Assembly (NCBI GenBank): GCA_001643675.2
Contig: LSRY02000045.1
Coordinates: forward strand, 244,001-308,000
Source of the DNA: Monocercomonoides exilis
Taxonomy: Eukaryota; Preaxostyla; Oxymonadida; Polymastigidae
DNA length: 64,000 nt
Direction of reading: 5' to 3'
This document shows, piece by piece, positions 46,740 to 60,700 of this stretch. A program made the translations under genes and the position numbers. Each line of letters starts with the position of its first letter. Position 1 is the first letter of the stretch. Below the pieces are notes generated by a model, which was not told the DNA's origin, searched no databases, and saw only the letters and a list, made by a program, of their open reading frames with translations.

Positions 46740-47270
46740 AGAAAAAGATGAAAAATGAGAAAAATCGAGGTTGATGATGATGATGAAGAAGAACGGATAG
46801 AAATGAGGAAGAATTTTTTGATTTGTCAGAAGAGAAACTTCACTAATTTACGAAAAGATGAAACAAATTGGGTTCCAATTTTTGCTGTGAAATAATATAA
46901 TTGCTTTATCAAATTTGACACACTCAAATGAAAACATTCTTCGAATGATGTTTTTTGTTTTGAAAAATACACAAAAAATTATACAAAATGAAAATTTTTT
47001 CAATTAAAATAACAATTTTGCATCCAAATTAAAAACTTTTGCGTTCGAAAAGAAAAATTTTTCAAACGAAATTAAAATATCCTTTTTTTTCACAGGAATA
47101 ATATTACTTGAAAATTTCAAAATTTCCAGGAAAAAACAGTTTTTTTCAAGAATATATCTTTCAAGCGAGAAAAATAATAATTACACAAAACAATTTCCGA
47201 TTCAAAAGTGTAAATTTGATTTTTCAAAATTTCGTAAGAAAATGAAAAAAATTGTGAAAGGTTTTAAACA
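46740..47270. other. AT-rich spacer
   Basis: No gene or clear repeat seen. Confidence 0.5.
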
Positions 47271-47537
47271 ATTGGATGAAAATACGGACTTTCAAGCTTT
47301 TTTAACACAAAGCATTGAAAAATTGTATAACTCATAACTTTATTTCACTTTTTCAGATTTTGCAATAATTTTGTTGTTCACAACTGAAAACATGCATTGT
47401 TGAAATAAAAATATAAAGTTTTGTTACATTTCACGAATGTCAAAAAATCGACCCATTTTTATTGTGTCTTTTGAATTCAAAATGTTAATCAAAAGGACAT
47501 TATTTTTCAATGAAAATGCCTGAAGTTAAATATTTTG
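47271..47537. repeat. 267-bp inverted repeat, left member
   Basis: Pairs with 49901-50167 in inverse orientation, clearly diverged but co-linear end to end (for example both contain AAAGTTATGAGT and CTTGAAAGTCC in inverse). Non-coding. Confidence 0.7.
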
Positions 47538-47865
47538 TCCCAAATGATAATTACAAAATGAAGTGCGAAATTTTTCTTTTTTCTGGTTAACTGTTAAACG
47601 AAATATAGGTCAGTCATTAAACGATGTCATTGTGTAATAAGTGTTTTATTCTGTTCATGTCGATTTTAATATTTGATAATTTTATTTAATATTATTTAAT
47701 ATTAGTTGATGAAAAAACATTTTGTTACCAATTAATATCATCAAATGAATAATAACTATACTATTTGAAGCAATATATTTGCATGATCATCGATTTCATT
47801 TTTCTTGTTATCCTTCACTTAAATATAAATTTATTATTATCAAACATCCGAATTATCCAGGATAT

Positions 47866-48072
47866 GGCTGATTCTTTTCTATATCAAACCTTCGTTAAAG
47901 TTTTGACAAAAGTTTTAATCTCAATAGGATTTACGGAAAAATGTTATTTCTTTCAAATCAATGTCATCAGTTGCTTGTATTTTCCGATGAAATTCATTTT
48001 TTCGAAAAATCCATTGTGATTAAAATTTTGATCAAAACTCGAATGAAAGTTTGATTTCAAAAAAAACCTGCC
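47866..48072. repeat. 207-bp MITE-like element, copy C
   Basis: Same end structure and length as copies A and B, with more mismatches (right end reads CCTGCC instead of ATCAGCC). Confidence 0.7.
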
Positions 48073-49900
48073 AAATCAAAAATCATCACACATATCAACA
48101 TTTGTAATGTGGTGTTAAAATATTTATATCACTTATTCAAATTTTCCAATTAATATCACTTATCACTCATTTCAGGAAGGAAATTATTTGTGTGTTATAA
48201 TAAAGTTTTATCATTCAAACATTCGAATTTTGATTTTTTGTAGAAAACCAAAATTTTTCTTTAGAAACATTGAGTGGGTGGATTATTTTTTTGGTAATTT
48301 TCATTAATAGGTGTATCTCATTAAATAAAAGCAAAAAACAGAAAGAGATCATTGTTTCAGATTTGACTTCCTCGTTTGTATTTATTTGAAACATTTTTAA
48401 TAACAATTTTTGATTCTGATTCACCAAAAATAATTCTAAAATAAAAAATTAACAATTCAAATTCAAAAATTAATAATTCAATTTCGTAATTTTTTAATTC
48501 GATTTCGAAAAAGAATAAATCAATTTCGAAATAAGTTTTAATTTGATATGAGGAATAAATAACTTGTGTTTCAGTGTTTGCATTCTCTAAATTATAATCT
48601 CATCTATTCACTTAGTTTATAAATATTTCTAAAATGACGATATTTCATAAAAAAAACTAATTCCTTTTTAACTAAAATTTTTATTAAATTCAAATAAATA
48701 AGAAAAGAAAATGAATTCATTTTCATTAAAAAACGATGTTTTTCTCCTTCACTCCAAAAAATCAGAAAAATTATTGGATAAAAATTCTTGAATCCAGTTA
48801 TTCAATAAATATGATTGAAAATTCACTATTTCCATGAGGGGGTTCATAAGTGTGAATTTTTTCACTTTCTATTTTGATCATCAGAGTGATGTTTTCTATT
48901 GTGAATAAATCATCAAAATATTTTTTTGTCATTTGTTGCAATTCAAAAAACACTTTTCTTTGAGTTATAATATTTGATTGGTTTAAAAAAAACTTGAAAT
49001 TATTTGAAATCTATTCTCGAGATAAATTAATAATTTCTGCAATTAACAAATTTCGAAATTCAAATATTCTTTTTTGAAATCGAATTAATTCATTATGAAA
49101 TAGAATCATTAATTTTCGTATGTTAATTATTATATTTCGAATTTGTATTACTTTTGGTGTTATAATTTTAATAATTTTGAACTTTTATTTGATCATTTGT
49201 CATACATGTTTTCACCAAACTTTCTTTTTCTATCAGTTTTTTGCTATAAGGTTATGAAACATCCATGATGATCTTTTTGAATATCAAATGTTTTTTTATA
49301 AAATTAAATTTTTTTTGTTTTTGTTTTTGTTTTTCACATTTTGTAGTTTTTGATAAATAATTCAACAGAATGAATATGGGGCAAAATATGGAAAATGCAG
49401 AAAATAGGGGAACCAAAACTTTTTCGTTGTTTTGTGATAAATTACAATAAAAATCCAATTCACATTCATTCATGTGTTGCATATAAATGACACATCAAAT
49501 ATGAAAATTATTTTTTAAAAATGGTACAAAAAATTTCATATTCCAATTCATTTAAAAAGTTTTTAATATTTTGTTCCATTTTATAATATTGATATGAAAA
49601 GGAAAAATCAAATTATTACCGTGAAATACCTTGAAACAGGAAGTAATATCATGCTTGTCAATGGTGTTACATTTAAAGAAGATTTTGAAGTTGCGGATAA
49701 CCGTGATGCTACAAAATTATTTATTTAGTTAATATTTTGGGTTTCTTTTTTTCATGATTTATTTATTGATTCACACTAATTTTTCTCCAAACCCTAAAAA
49801 TTGTTATTATTTACCTTTTAAATAGCATGTGGCTCGATTATTATGCAGGATGAATGATTAGCTTTATGATTTTTAGGTTCCCCCATCATCTTCTCTTCCC
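48073..49900. other. AT-rich spacer
   Basis: Many AATT/TTCGAAA runs, no gene recognised. Confidence 0.5.
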
Positions 49901-50167
49901 CAAAATATATAACTTCAGGCATTTTCATTGAAAAATTATGCACATTTCATTGATTTTCTGAGTACAAAAAACACAATAAAAATGGGTCCATTTTTTGATA
50001 TACGCGGAATGACACAAAACTTCATGTTATGATTTCACTGATGCCTGTTTGCAGATATGAAAATCTTATTTATTCTGAAATCTGAAAAAGCGAAATAAAG
50101 TTATGAGTAAAACAATTTTTCAACACCTTGAACATTAAAAGCTTGAAAGTCCATATTATCATCCAAT
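49901..50167. repeat. 267-bp inverted repeat, right member
   Basis: Partner of 47271-47537. The 2.36 kb between them is AT-rich without a gene and contains MITE-like copy C. The pair could be two insertions of one element or the ends of a larger, decayed one. Confidence 0.7.
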
Positions 50168-51745
50168 ACTCAAATTTACTGAATTTATTTGCAATGTCAT
50201 GAAAATTTTGTAATGAAATAATTGCAGATAAAGTTTGGAACAAACTATTGTTTGTTTCATAATTACAAAAATTCCGTCCCATGAAATTAATGGCATAACA
50301 TTTATTTGATGTTTTTGAAAATGAACATGAAAAGAAAACCAGTTGCATGATGTATTCATCTTGATAAAACTTTGAGGAATATTACCGCTTTCGTTAATCA
50401 AATAAATATTTAATTATTTCAAATTTTCTCATTTCGCTATATGTTTTATTAAATATGACAAATAAATAGGAACAGTAATTTGTTTTTATCTTATTCACAG
50501 TATGACAAAATTTTCAAATCGTTATTGGTAATAATTTTTGAAATCATTTTTTATTTCCAAAAATTTTGGTTTGAAATTTGTTTTGAATGTTTCAAAATGT
50601 TCACTGAAAGGATATCATAAACTTAACAGAAAAATTTGTCGTGAATTCATTTCAAACATTGATTTTTCAAGCAATTGAATTCAATTCAACACTTGGAAGA
50701 AAACTTTTTGGTCAATTAACAAAAAGTCCAGGAATATTTAACACACCGAAAATAGTTATGATTTCAAATATAATTACCCTTATATGAAATAAAAGTACAG
50801 AAAACTACAGTTTTGAAAAAAATTTTTTTTTCAAAAAAATGAAATGCAAAAAACTCCTGAAAAAACAGAAAGAAACAAAAAATTTGAGTTTTTATTTTAA
50901 AAAAGTCACAAATATTCAATTTTCATAATAAAAAAATATTCATTTCATGATCAAATTATTGTTTCTGCTCACGAATTATCACAAGAGAGTATGCAATAGC
51001 ATTGGCAAGCAATAGATACCATATCAGTGAAATTTGGAGTGTGTCAACAAAATTATAATCAAAACATGAATATTTCAAAGAATTTGAAAATTTAACATTG
51101 GCAACTTTTCAAAAAGAATAGCACGTCTTTTGGAATATTAAAACGTCTCTATGGATGCTTAACAGAGCTTAACTTTAAAATCAACAAAAATTGAAATATT
51201 GTTTTTTATCAGAAAAACAATTTATCAATCATAAATAAAAATACCAAAAATCATGAAAAACAAAAACTATCGAAAGAGTGTAATTTATTAAAAATCAATT
51301 AGTTTGTAAATATGGCACAATATTCTTTTTCTATGTTTAATAATTATTTAATGACGTTCACTCAATGCAAAAAAGTTCTGATTAAAAAAAATGCACGGAT
51401 TAATTATTGCACGATTTTTCAAATGAACAGTTAGTGAAGTTGTTTTAAAATAGAAATTTTATGACATTAAACATATGTATTCATTTCTATTTAAAAATAT
51501 TAAACAAGCAATTGGAACTCATTCAAAAACATGTGAAAATTATAAATGCAAAAACAAAAAAAAAATTGTAATTTATTTAGAAATGATTATAGTTGTGTTA
51601 ATGTTGTTTCGCATTCATTGGAAAAACTTTAAATTAATTATTGTTGCAAATATTGCATCGGAAAAATATCATTTTTATTCCATCTTGAACCATAAGTTCA
51701 TTTTATTTTTATTTGTTTTTTATTTTTGCTCGTATAACGGATAAT
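50168..51745. other. AT-rich upstream region of the giant gene
   Basis: No gene seen. It should contain the promoter of the gene starting at 51746, but I cannot identify specific elements. Confidence 0.4.
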
Positions 51746-54700
51746 ATGTGCGTGATTCCTTTGATTGTTTTTACAGCAATTACCATTATTAAAGGCGATG
51801 GGAAATGCCAGAAGGTGATAACCGATCCATCGCATGACGCCTTCTGTGAACAATGCGATGAAAATTGTCTTATTGAAGGATGTATTTCGAAAACGAGTAT
51901 GAAACGGCTTGTATATATATAAATATATATTTTATAACTGATTTTTTGCTTTGTTGAGTTTATGCCTCTGATAGTGAAGAGCTGCTCGATTATAATCATA
52001 ATTACAAAAATTGCGAAAAAGGAAAAGCCAACAAATATCAAATACGTGACTCTTCAATTCCTTTAAGTGCGTCTACACATATGGGGAGTATTTGCAAAGA
52101 AAGTCAACTTAAAGGAAATATGAGATTAATTAATTCATCAATTGAGTTAAATCAAATTTCATTGGAGAATTATGAAAATTGTTGTTTGGTGTGTGGAATG
52201 AGGGGGAGTGTGGTTGTGGTGAGGGGATGTGGTGTGGAGATGGGGAGAGGCAAGGAGGCGGGGGTGTTTGAGCTGGGCGGGTGCAGAGGGGTGTTTTGGA
52301 ACATCACGCTGAGAGGGGTTGGAAGGGGAGGAAATGTGTGTGGGAGACTGTTTGGAGGAGAGGGGAGGATGGGGCAGAAGATGAGCGAGAGAGAAGGTGG
52401 AGGAGGAATAGGAGGATGGGGAAGAGGAGGAGGTAGAGGTAAAGGAGGAGAGAGAGGAAGACAACGAGGAGGCGGAGGAAGAAGAGGTGGAGAAGGAAGA
52501 GGAGAAGGAAGTGAAGAAGAAAGCGAAGGAGGTGGGAGTGTATTGGTGAGTGAGTCTGATTTCTCATCTTTTTGTGTTTCATCAGCCCCGTTTCTGGCAC
52601 CACCCTTGACACCCCTTGTATCTCTCACCCAGCTGACCTTCTTCAACATCTCCACAAATCCATCGAAAACAACACATCTGGGTGAAGGGCTGAGCCAAAC
52701 CTCGTTTCTGATGAGTGGGTGCACATTTTCATCGGTGTTGGATGTTTGTGACGGGGGCATTGTCCCTTCACTGAACAGCCCCTCATCATCCTTGGCTGCC
52801 TCGAACACCTCGTTTGTCGGATGCTATCGCTCTCAGAATGTTGTAGTCAGCGGGAGTGAAGGGAATCCATCGAAACCAGCGAGACAGAATCAGACAGACA
52901 ATGGGGCAAATTCATTCACTTGGTGCGAGTGGAATGGCTCAAATACAACCGGGACAAGTAATTCTTATACAGATGGAGTTTCGAGTGGAGGGGCGATTAA
53001 TATGTATAATCTGGGATCTGGTACACTTTCAGTGAAATTTTGTTTGTTTAACGACTGCTACGCGCATTATGGCGGTGGTGGTATTATGTGCCGTGAGATC
53101 AGTTCTATCAAGATCGAGAACAACTCGTTCAATGCTTGCACTGCTCAAAATCGTTATGGAGGAGGGATATATGCTTATTATATAACTTCGTGTGTCAGGA
53201 TCAGTGGCTGCGAGTTCCAGAAATGCAAAGCGAATAGCGTCGGAGGAGGTCTTTATCTCGAAAATTTTAATGTTTCTGGATCTTCATGTATTGGAACGGA
53301 AAGTGGGAAAGGGGAGAGTGCTTGTGTGTTTGAGTGCTCATTCACTTCGTGTTCTCTAACAAGTCAATATGGCGGAGGGATGTATTGCTCATATGTTCCG
53401 GCTGCTTTCAAAATGAGGAGCCTCCAGTTCATTTCGTGCTCAGCAGTGTCATATGGCGGAGGATTGTGTTTAGATCCAAGACAGTCAACAGCTCCAAGCA
53501 ACAACCTTTATTGCTATTTCTTCTTCTTCCACGATTGCAGTTGCAATGCCTCCACTCCATATGGCCATGATGTGTATTTTCAAGATTATTACAATCTCTT
53601 TTCATCAAATAACCCGTTCTATGAATCGTACACAACAAATACTGATGAGAAGAGAGTGTGCTATTATTATAATGGTTATCAGCATACAGAAAAGAAGGAA
53701 TGGTTGAAGGAAGGGATGAAGGATCGGTATGTTGGGGTGGGTGGAGATGATTCGAGCAATCTGTGTGGGATGAGTGAGGCAACACCGTGCAAGACAGTGG
53801 GGCATGCGGTGGGGTCGAGCATGGCTCAGCTGAGCTCGACAATCACGTTGCTGGGTGGGAGGCATGTGAGCGAAGGGACAACGATCAGTGTTGGGGAAAA
53901 GAAGATTTCTGTTTTGGGGAAAGGGAAGACAGTGAGTGTGATTGGGACGAGTGCGCTTTCGACCTCTTCGACAACGTTGTTTAGCATATCATCTGGTCAA
54001 CTGGAGGTGGGGCATGTGGGGATCGACCACAACGCGACAAGAAGCCCATCGCCGAGTGTGTTTGTGGTGTCACTGGGGAGCGGGACTCTTTCACTGGAGG
54101 ATGTGGTGATCTCAGGTACAACTGGAGGAAGTGTTATATCAGCATCTGTGTTAGATGTTGCGCTGAATCAGCTGAAGATGATTGATATTGAGATCAAAAA
54201 TATAAAAATGAGTCAGCCTCTTTTCGCTGAACCATCATCAGCCGGATCATCATCAGGAGAGAGTTTGCTGGGTAATGTTACAATTCGGAATGTGAATCGG
54301 ACAACAGGGGATGGAGTGGTGATGGCAAAAAGCGTGAAGGGTGGGGAGACATTTGTGGTGTGGAATACAACAATAGAAGGATGTGAGTGTGTGAATGGGA
54401 ATGGAGGAGGGATAAAGGTTGAGTTGGCGTCTTCTTCAAGTCAAGTTAGAATTGGATCATCAGCATCGCACAGCGGAGGAACAACAAAATTCAACAAAAC
54501 GAAGTGCAGTGGATATGGAGGAGGGGTGATGCTATGGCTGGCAGATAGCTCATTTGGTTTTGAGATTTCATCGGTGAGTTTTGTTGGTTGCAGTGCAACA
54601 TTGGGAGGGAAAGATGTGTTTGTGAATGGGAGCAGGTTGGTGAGTGGGACAATAACAAGTTCAAAGCTGGATTTCTCACGAAATGTTTCTGTTTATGATG

Positions 54701-57700
54701 AGCTGATGGGATATGACCGGAATGAGGGAGGGATGGGAATATTCCCATTGAATGTGTTTTTGACACATTTTCAGGAGCAGCACATGTGGGGAATAAGGTG
54801 AATGGGTATGGAGGATATGACTCGTGGTTTTGTGGGTTTGGGTATTTTCCATGCAAAACGATCGCGTTTGCTTCACAGAACAGATTCAGTTCGTCAAAGA
54901 AGAACATTGTGTTGGATTCAGGGTTTGAGCTGGGAGAGGTTGTGTCGATGGCCGGGTCATATGAATGGGAGGTGTATTGTGGGATTAACAAGACAAATGT
55001 GAATGTGAGGGTGCCGAGTGGAATGACATCTTCGTGTTTGATAAATGTTCAGAGTGCAAGCTCAATAAAGAACATTGCATTCCAAATTCCATTTCTGTTG
55101 TCAAGTGCAACATCGCTCATTGTTTTGACAAGCTCATCACTCACACTCACAGACTGCTCAGTTGCTCATATATCAGAGAGCACATCGAGTGTGGCCTTTG
55201 GATACAGCATTGTGAATGCGCAGGGTGGGAGTCTGAAAATGGAACGATTTGTGATTGGTGGAGCACTTGTGTTTGGAGCTCATTCAGCGATTGAATTTTC
55301 TGAAGGAATGACGAGTGTGATATGTTCAGGATGCAATATCAGCGGAATCAAAAGGAATGAGGGAGATGGAGGATGGATGAAAGGAACAGTTGGGTCGAGT
55401 GGAACGTTGACAGTTGAAGGATGCAATGTGAATGGGTGCAGTTGTGGTGGTGGAAAAGGAGGAGGAATCTATGTTGGATTGAAGGGAAGCGGAAAAGTGG
55501 TTGTGAGTGGAACGAGTGTGATTGATGGGAATAAGGCAGAGAATAATGGAGGGAATGGAGGGAGAGGAGGAGGGATGTTTGTATTGATGGAGAGTGGAGG
55601 ATGTGGATTGACAATTGGGCAGGATGTGAAGTTTTCGAAAGTGAATGGGAATGTTGCAACATATGGAAAGGATGTGTTTGTTCGTTGTGGGAGTGGAGTG
55701 TTTTTGGATTCAAAAGTGAATGCACAATCATTTGCATTTTTGACGCAAGCACCATTCCATCAGATGTGTTGAAATTGAGTGGATGCGAAAATGGGGAAGA
55801 AAATGGTGTGATTCCACTGTTTGTGTATTTGTGCACAATGGGGTCAAAAGTGCTTGTTGATGGGAGTGGAGGAAATGGGAAGGACCACAGTCATTGTGGA
55901 TTTGATGGATTCAGGTGTTTGACAGTTGATTATTGTGCGAACTCAAGAATGAGCAGCACTGTGAATGAAATTGAAATTGTCTCATCTTCTTCAATTGCCA
56001 AGGAAATAACAGGACCATCATCATTTGGTGTGATAATTTCAGGCAGAATAGCGTTATCCGATGGAGAGAGGATGGGGGTGAATGTGAGTGATGGAGGATC
56101 AGCCACACAAGATTGGCTTGTTGGATGTTCGAGTTCAGTGACAATGAGCCGACTTTCATTTGTTGTGAAAGGTCAGTTGAAATCAAGGAGAAGTGCATTC
56201 ATCCATTCAACATCAACACTCAGTATGACGAACTGTTCAGTCTCATTTGAGAGTGGGGCATTGACCAATGGAAAGATCGGATACAGCATCATTGGCATGG
56301 CAGGAGGGAATCTGATTGTTGATGGATTTGTGATGGAAAGTTCATTGAAGACGAATGGGAAATCTCCAATAACGATGACAAGTGGAGTTCAATTGGAATT
56401 GAAGAACAGCAGAGTGAGTGGAGTGGAGGTGGAAGTTGCAGGTGGAAATGGAGGAGGGGGATGTTTGAATGTTGGGATGGGGGATAATGGGAATGTGAAA
56501 ATTGAAGAAAGCAATTTTTCATCAAGATGCACAGGTGGAAGTGGAATGAAAGGGGGAGGGATGATGATATCAGTTGGAAGCGGAGGAACATTGAGGGTGA
56601 AAGGAGTGAAATTATCAGGATGTGAAGTTCCATCAGAGGATATTGAGAATGGAGGGAGAGGAATTGGGGGAGGGATGTTTGCTGAATTTGTCAATCAAAT
56701 GGGAACATTTTCATTGGAAAGCATGACATTTAGTGGGTGCAATGCATGGAAAGGGAAGAATTTGTTTGTAGAAGCGTCGGATTTATCGGCTGCCATCAAC
56801 AGCACATCAATAGGATTCAATCCAGAAATTGGAATTAATGTTGCAGACTTGAATGAACTTTGTGGAAGAGAAAGAGACAAGGCAGAGCTGATTGTTCCAC
56901 TTGTTGTGTTTCTTCGAACATTTTCATCTCCAGCATATGTGAGTGGGAGAGAATTAGGAAGTGAATTCAGGCTGTGTGGATATGAAGATTTCCCATGCAT
57001 AGGAATTGGGAATGTTGGAGAAGTTCAGTTTCCGAGTTCAAAGAGAGTGATCAGACTGACAAGCACATTTTCATTTGTTGAAGAAGTGAAGTTGGATGAA
57101 CAATCATATGAGATTGATTCGAGCAACAAAGATGTTGGATTGAAAGTTGGAGGAACAGGAACAAAAACACAAGAAGCATTGGTGATGAACAGTGTTTCAT
57201 CAACATTGACAGGGATATTATTTGAATTGGGAGAATCGATTTGGGAACATACATCATTTGTTCATTCTTCAGGAGGGACATTGAGGTTTGCTGATTGTGG
57301 GATAAAGATGGGTAATGGAGTGGATGCAGTGAATTATGAGTTTGCGAGTGCAAGTGGAGGGAATGTGGAGATTATCCGGATGAGTTGTGGAGGGAGTGAG
57401 AGAAAAGTGAAATTTGGAATGAAGGCATTCATTGTTATTAATGGAAATGGGGGTGCTTCGATTGAGGATTCGTTGCTTGAGAGTGTGGAAACAACAAATA
57501 TGAAGGGATTGATTGATTATTCATCATCATCGAGTTCATTGACGATTGTGAATGTGACAGCACAAGAATGTGTGATGGGAGGAAAAGGACTGATATGGGA
57601 TGATAATGGAAAGAAGCTGGGGATGAGGAATTGCACGATTATGAAGATGAGCAGTTTGGAGGGAAATGGGAGTGTTGTGAGTGGAGAAGTTGGAAATGGA

Positions 57701-60700
57701 TGTGCTGTTGAGGTGAATGATGTTGTGATTGAAGGATGTGGAACATTGAAGGGATGTGGAGGAGGGATGAGTGTGATATTGAGGGGAACAGGAGAAATGC
57801 GTTTGGGGAAGAGTGGAGTGGTAACATCATTTGAGAAATGTTCGGCTGGAGGTGAGGGATCAATTGGGGGATATGGAGGAGGAGTGTTGCTGAGATGCGA
57901 AGAAGGAGGAAGCGACTTTGTGATGAGTGGATTGACATTTGGAAGAGGTGAGGGAGCAAACACAGCGGCACATGGAGGAAACAATATGTTTGTTGAAGGA
58001 ACATATTTGTATCAATTGGTGAATAATGTTTCATTCGACTTCTCATTTGAGACTGAAGGAGATGGATTCAACATAAAAGATCTTATGGGAGCAGAAGATG
58101 GAAATGAGTTGAAATTGATCCCCGTTGTGGTGTTCTTTCGAGAGAAGCCGAGTGTTGGGTATGTGAATGGGGGAAATGGAGGGATGGACTATCATAAATG
58201 CGGATATGCTGACTTTGCATGCTCCACATTGACATATGCAGGAACAAGTGTTTTTGACACGTCGCCAGCAACACTGAAACTTGTCGATGGAAGTTTTATT
58301 TTCGATGAAATGACACTCAACACTCAAGAAATGAACATTGATGGAGATATTGAAAAGGCAAAGATTGGAATAAGCGAAGGAGGAGAGGAAGGAAATGAAT
58401 TTTTGATAAAGAGCGAACAAACAATATCATTTTCATCATTGGCATTATCGATATCAACATTTGCCGAATCAAGAAAGGAGTATGTATTTCTGTGCAGTTC
58501 AAGCACATTGAGATTTGAAGGATGTTCATTTGGAGCAGAATCAGAAAGTATTGGAGTGGGATTGATTTGCGGGAAAGGAGGGAAAGTGGAGTTGGCAAAT
58601 TGTGAATTTGAAAATATCCGAATGACCAAATTAGGGATGGTGACTTTTGATGGAGCAGGGGTTGGAGGATTGATTGATGAGGTGATTGTGAGGAATGTGA
58701 CAAGAGAATATGAGGGAAGAAGCTTATTTGAGCTGAGAACTGGAGGAGATATTGAGATTAAGAACACGACGATGAATGAATCTCATTTTGATGATGGAAA
58801 TGAGATTGAGATTGGAGAAGGGATTAATGCGAAAATCTGGAACTGCACATTCAAATCAATTCAGAGAGTGAATGGGAATGGAGGGGTGTTGAATGGGAGA
58901 GTGGGGAGCGGGAAGTGTGTGGATATTAACAAATGCGTGTTTGAGGAATGCGGATGCGAGTCAATGAGCGCAATTGGGGGAGGGGTTGTTCTGATTGTGG
59001 GAGATGGAGGAAAACTGTTGTTTGATGATAACAAGATGAATGGATGCACAGTTTCAGAGAGAACCGGAAAAGGAGGAGGGTTGCATCTGACATTTGAAAC
59101 AACGAATGCAGAATATTCTATGAAGAATGACACTTTCACGAACAATGTGGCAGAAAAAGGAGAAGATGTGTATTTGGTGTGCGGATCACCATGGACGATG
59201 CTTCTTCCAGCGTTGTGGGAAGGGACAGCCACAAGAGTCACAGCAGAAAATAAGATGTGGGTGCTTGAGTCATCTGAAGCAAGAAAAGAAGACTCACTGA
59301 TCAATTATCTGTTTCCAAGGTTGGGAACGGATTTGTTTGTGAGCAATACTGGAAACGGATTATCAAGTTGTGGAGCGAAAGAAAATCCTTGCTCGTCTGT
59401 TGATATTGGGTTTGATCGGTTGAACGATGAGATAGAGAGGATTATGCTTGTTGGTGCTGCTTCAGTGAGCAAGACTATCAACAGAGGTGGGAAAGGACTG
59501 ACAATCAAAGGGAATGAAGTTACAAAAAAACTGGTTGTTGAAGAGGGAGGGAAATTTGAATTGATAGAAGGAGATGGGCAAACACATTTGACTTTGTCAC
59601 TTCTTCAGATTTCGCTTCCATGCTCCTCCTCTGCAAGTGCAAGTGGTGATGAATCGATTGTGGAAGTGAGGATTGGTGAATGCTTCATTTTGGATTGTTT
59701 GTTTTCAAAAGGAGGTGGGAATTCAAATGTGAATGAGTGTGGGAAGTGGATAGTGATTGGGAATGGAGGAGTCATTCGAATAGAGAGAACAGAAATGAAT
59801 GGGATAACATTTGAAGGATGTGGAATTGCAAGATTTGGAGGAGGGAATGTGATATTTGAGAACTGTTCATTGGATGGGATTGAGACCAGCGGAGAAGGAG
59901 TGATAGTGGGAAATGGTGGATCTGAAGTGACATTGAGGAACATGACAGCATTGGGGTGTGTTGTGGGAGCAGGATCGCTGATAACGTCGAATGGAGGATC
60001 GAGTTTGATGGTTGATGGAGAAAGCAGATTTGAGAATATCGAGACAGAAAGTGTGAGTGGAGGGTGTTTGAAGAGTGAGATGAAGCTGAATGATTTGCTT
60101 GAAATTGGACCATCATCCATATTGAAATGCTCTGCGAATGGAAATGGAGGAAGAGGAGGAGGAATATATCTGGATTTGAGTGATGATTGTGTGAATAACT
60201 TTTCACTTTCAACATTGACATTCGAAGGCAATGTTGCAACTGAGGGAAGGGATTTGTTCATTTCGTGCAAGAAACTGAATGAAACAGTGACGAAGGAGAG
60301 GTTTGGATTTGAATACAAATATGAAAATGGAGAAGGAGAATGGATGGCAGTTGATATGAAAGGGATTGACAGAGACTATTTTGCAGAGAGTGTTGATCTT
60401 GGGCTGTTTCTTGTTGAAATGAAGGGAATGGAGGTGTGTGTGTCGAAGGATGGATATGACACATTGGGATGTGGGAGCGATGGATATCCATGTGAATCAA
60501 TGTGGAGTGGAATAAGCCACATTGACAGAAGTGGAACGGAAGGAGAAAGGAAAGTGAAAGTGAGGGATGAAGGGACAATTGAAGATATTTATTCTTTCAC
60601 AGATGCACTTGCGATTGATGGGTGTGTGAATGAAGGAGATGATGATAAACACAGGACAATTCATTTTGAAGGGACAATCAATGGGGATTCTGCATCATCC

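Noticed and set aside
52546-52585. 40-nt GT-AG intron in the giant gene (GTGAGTGAG...TCATCAG)
   Set aside because: Removing it brings a TGA into frame within eight codons, and the read-through sequence (LVSESDFSSFCVSSAPF) is conserved coding sequence in the 21.5-kb copy.
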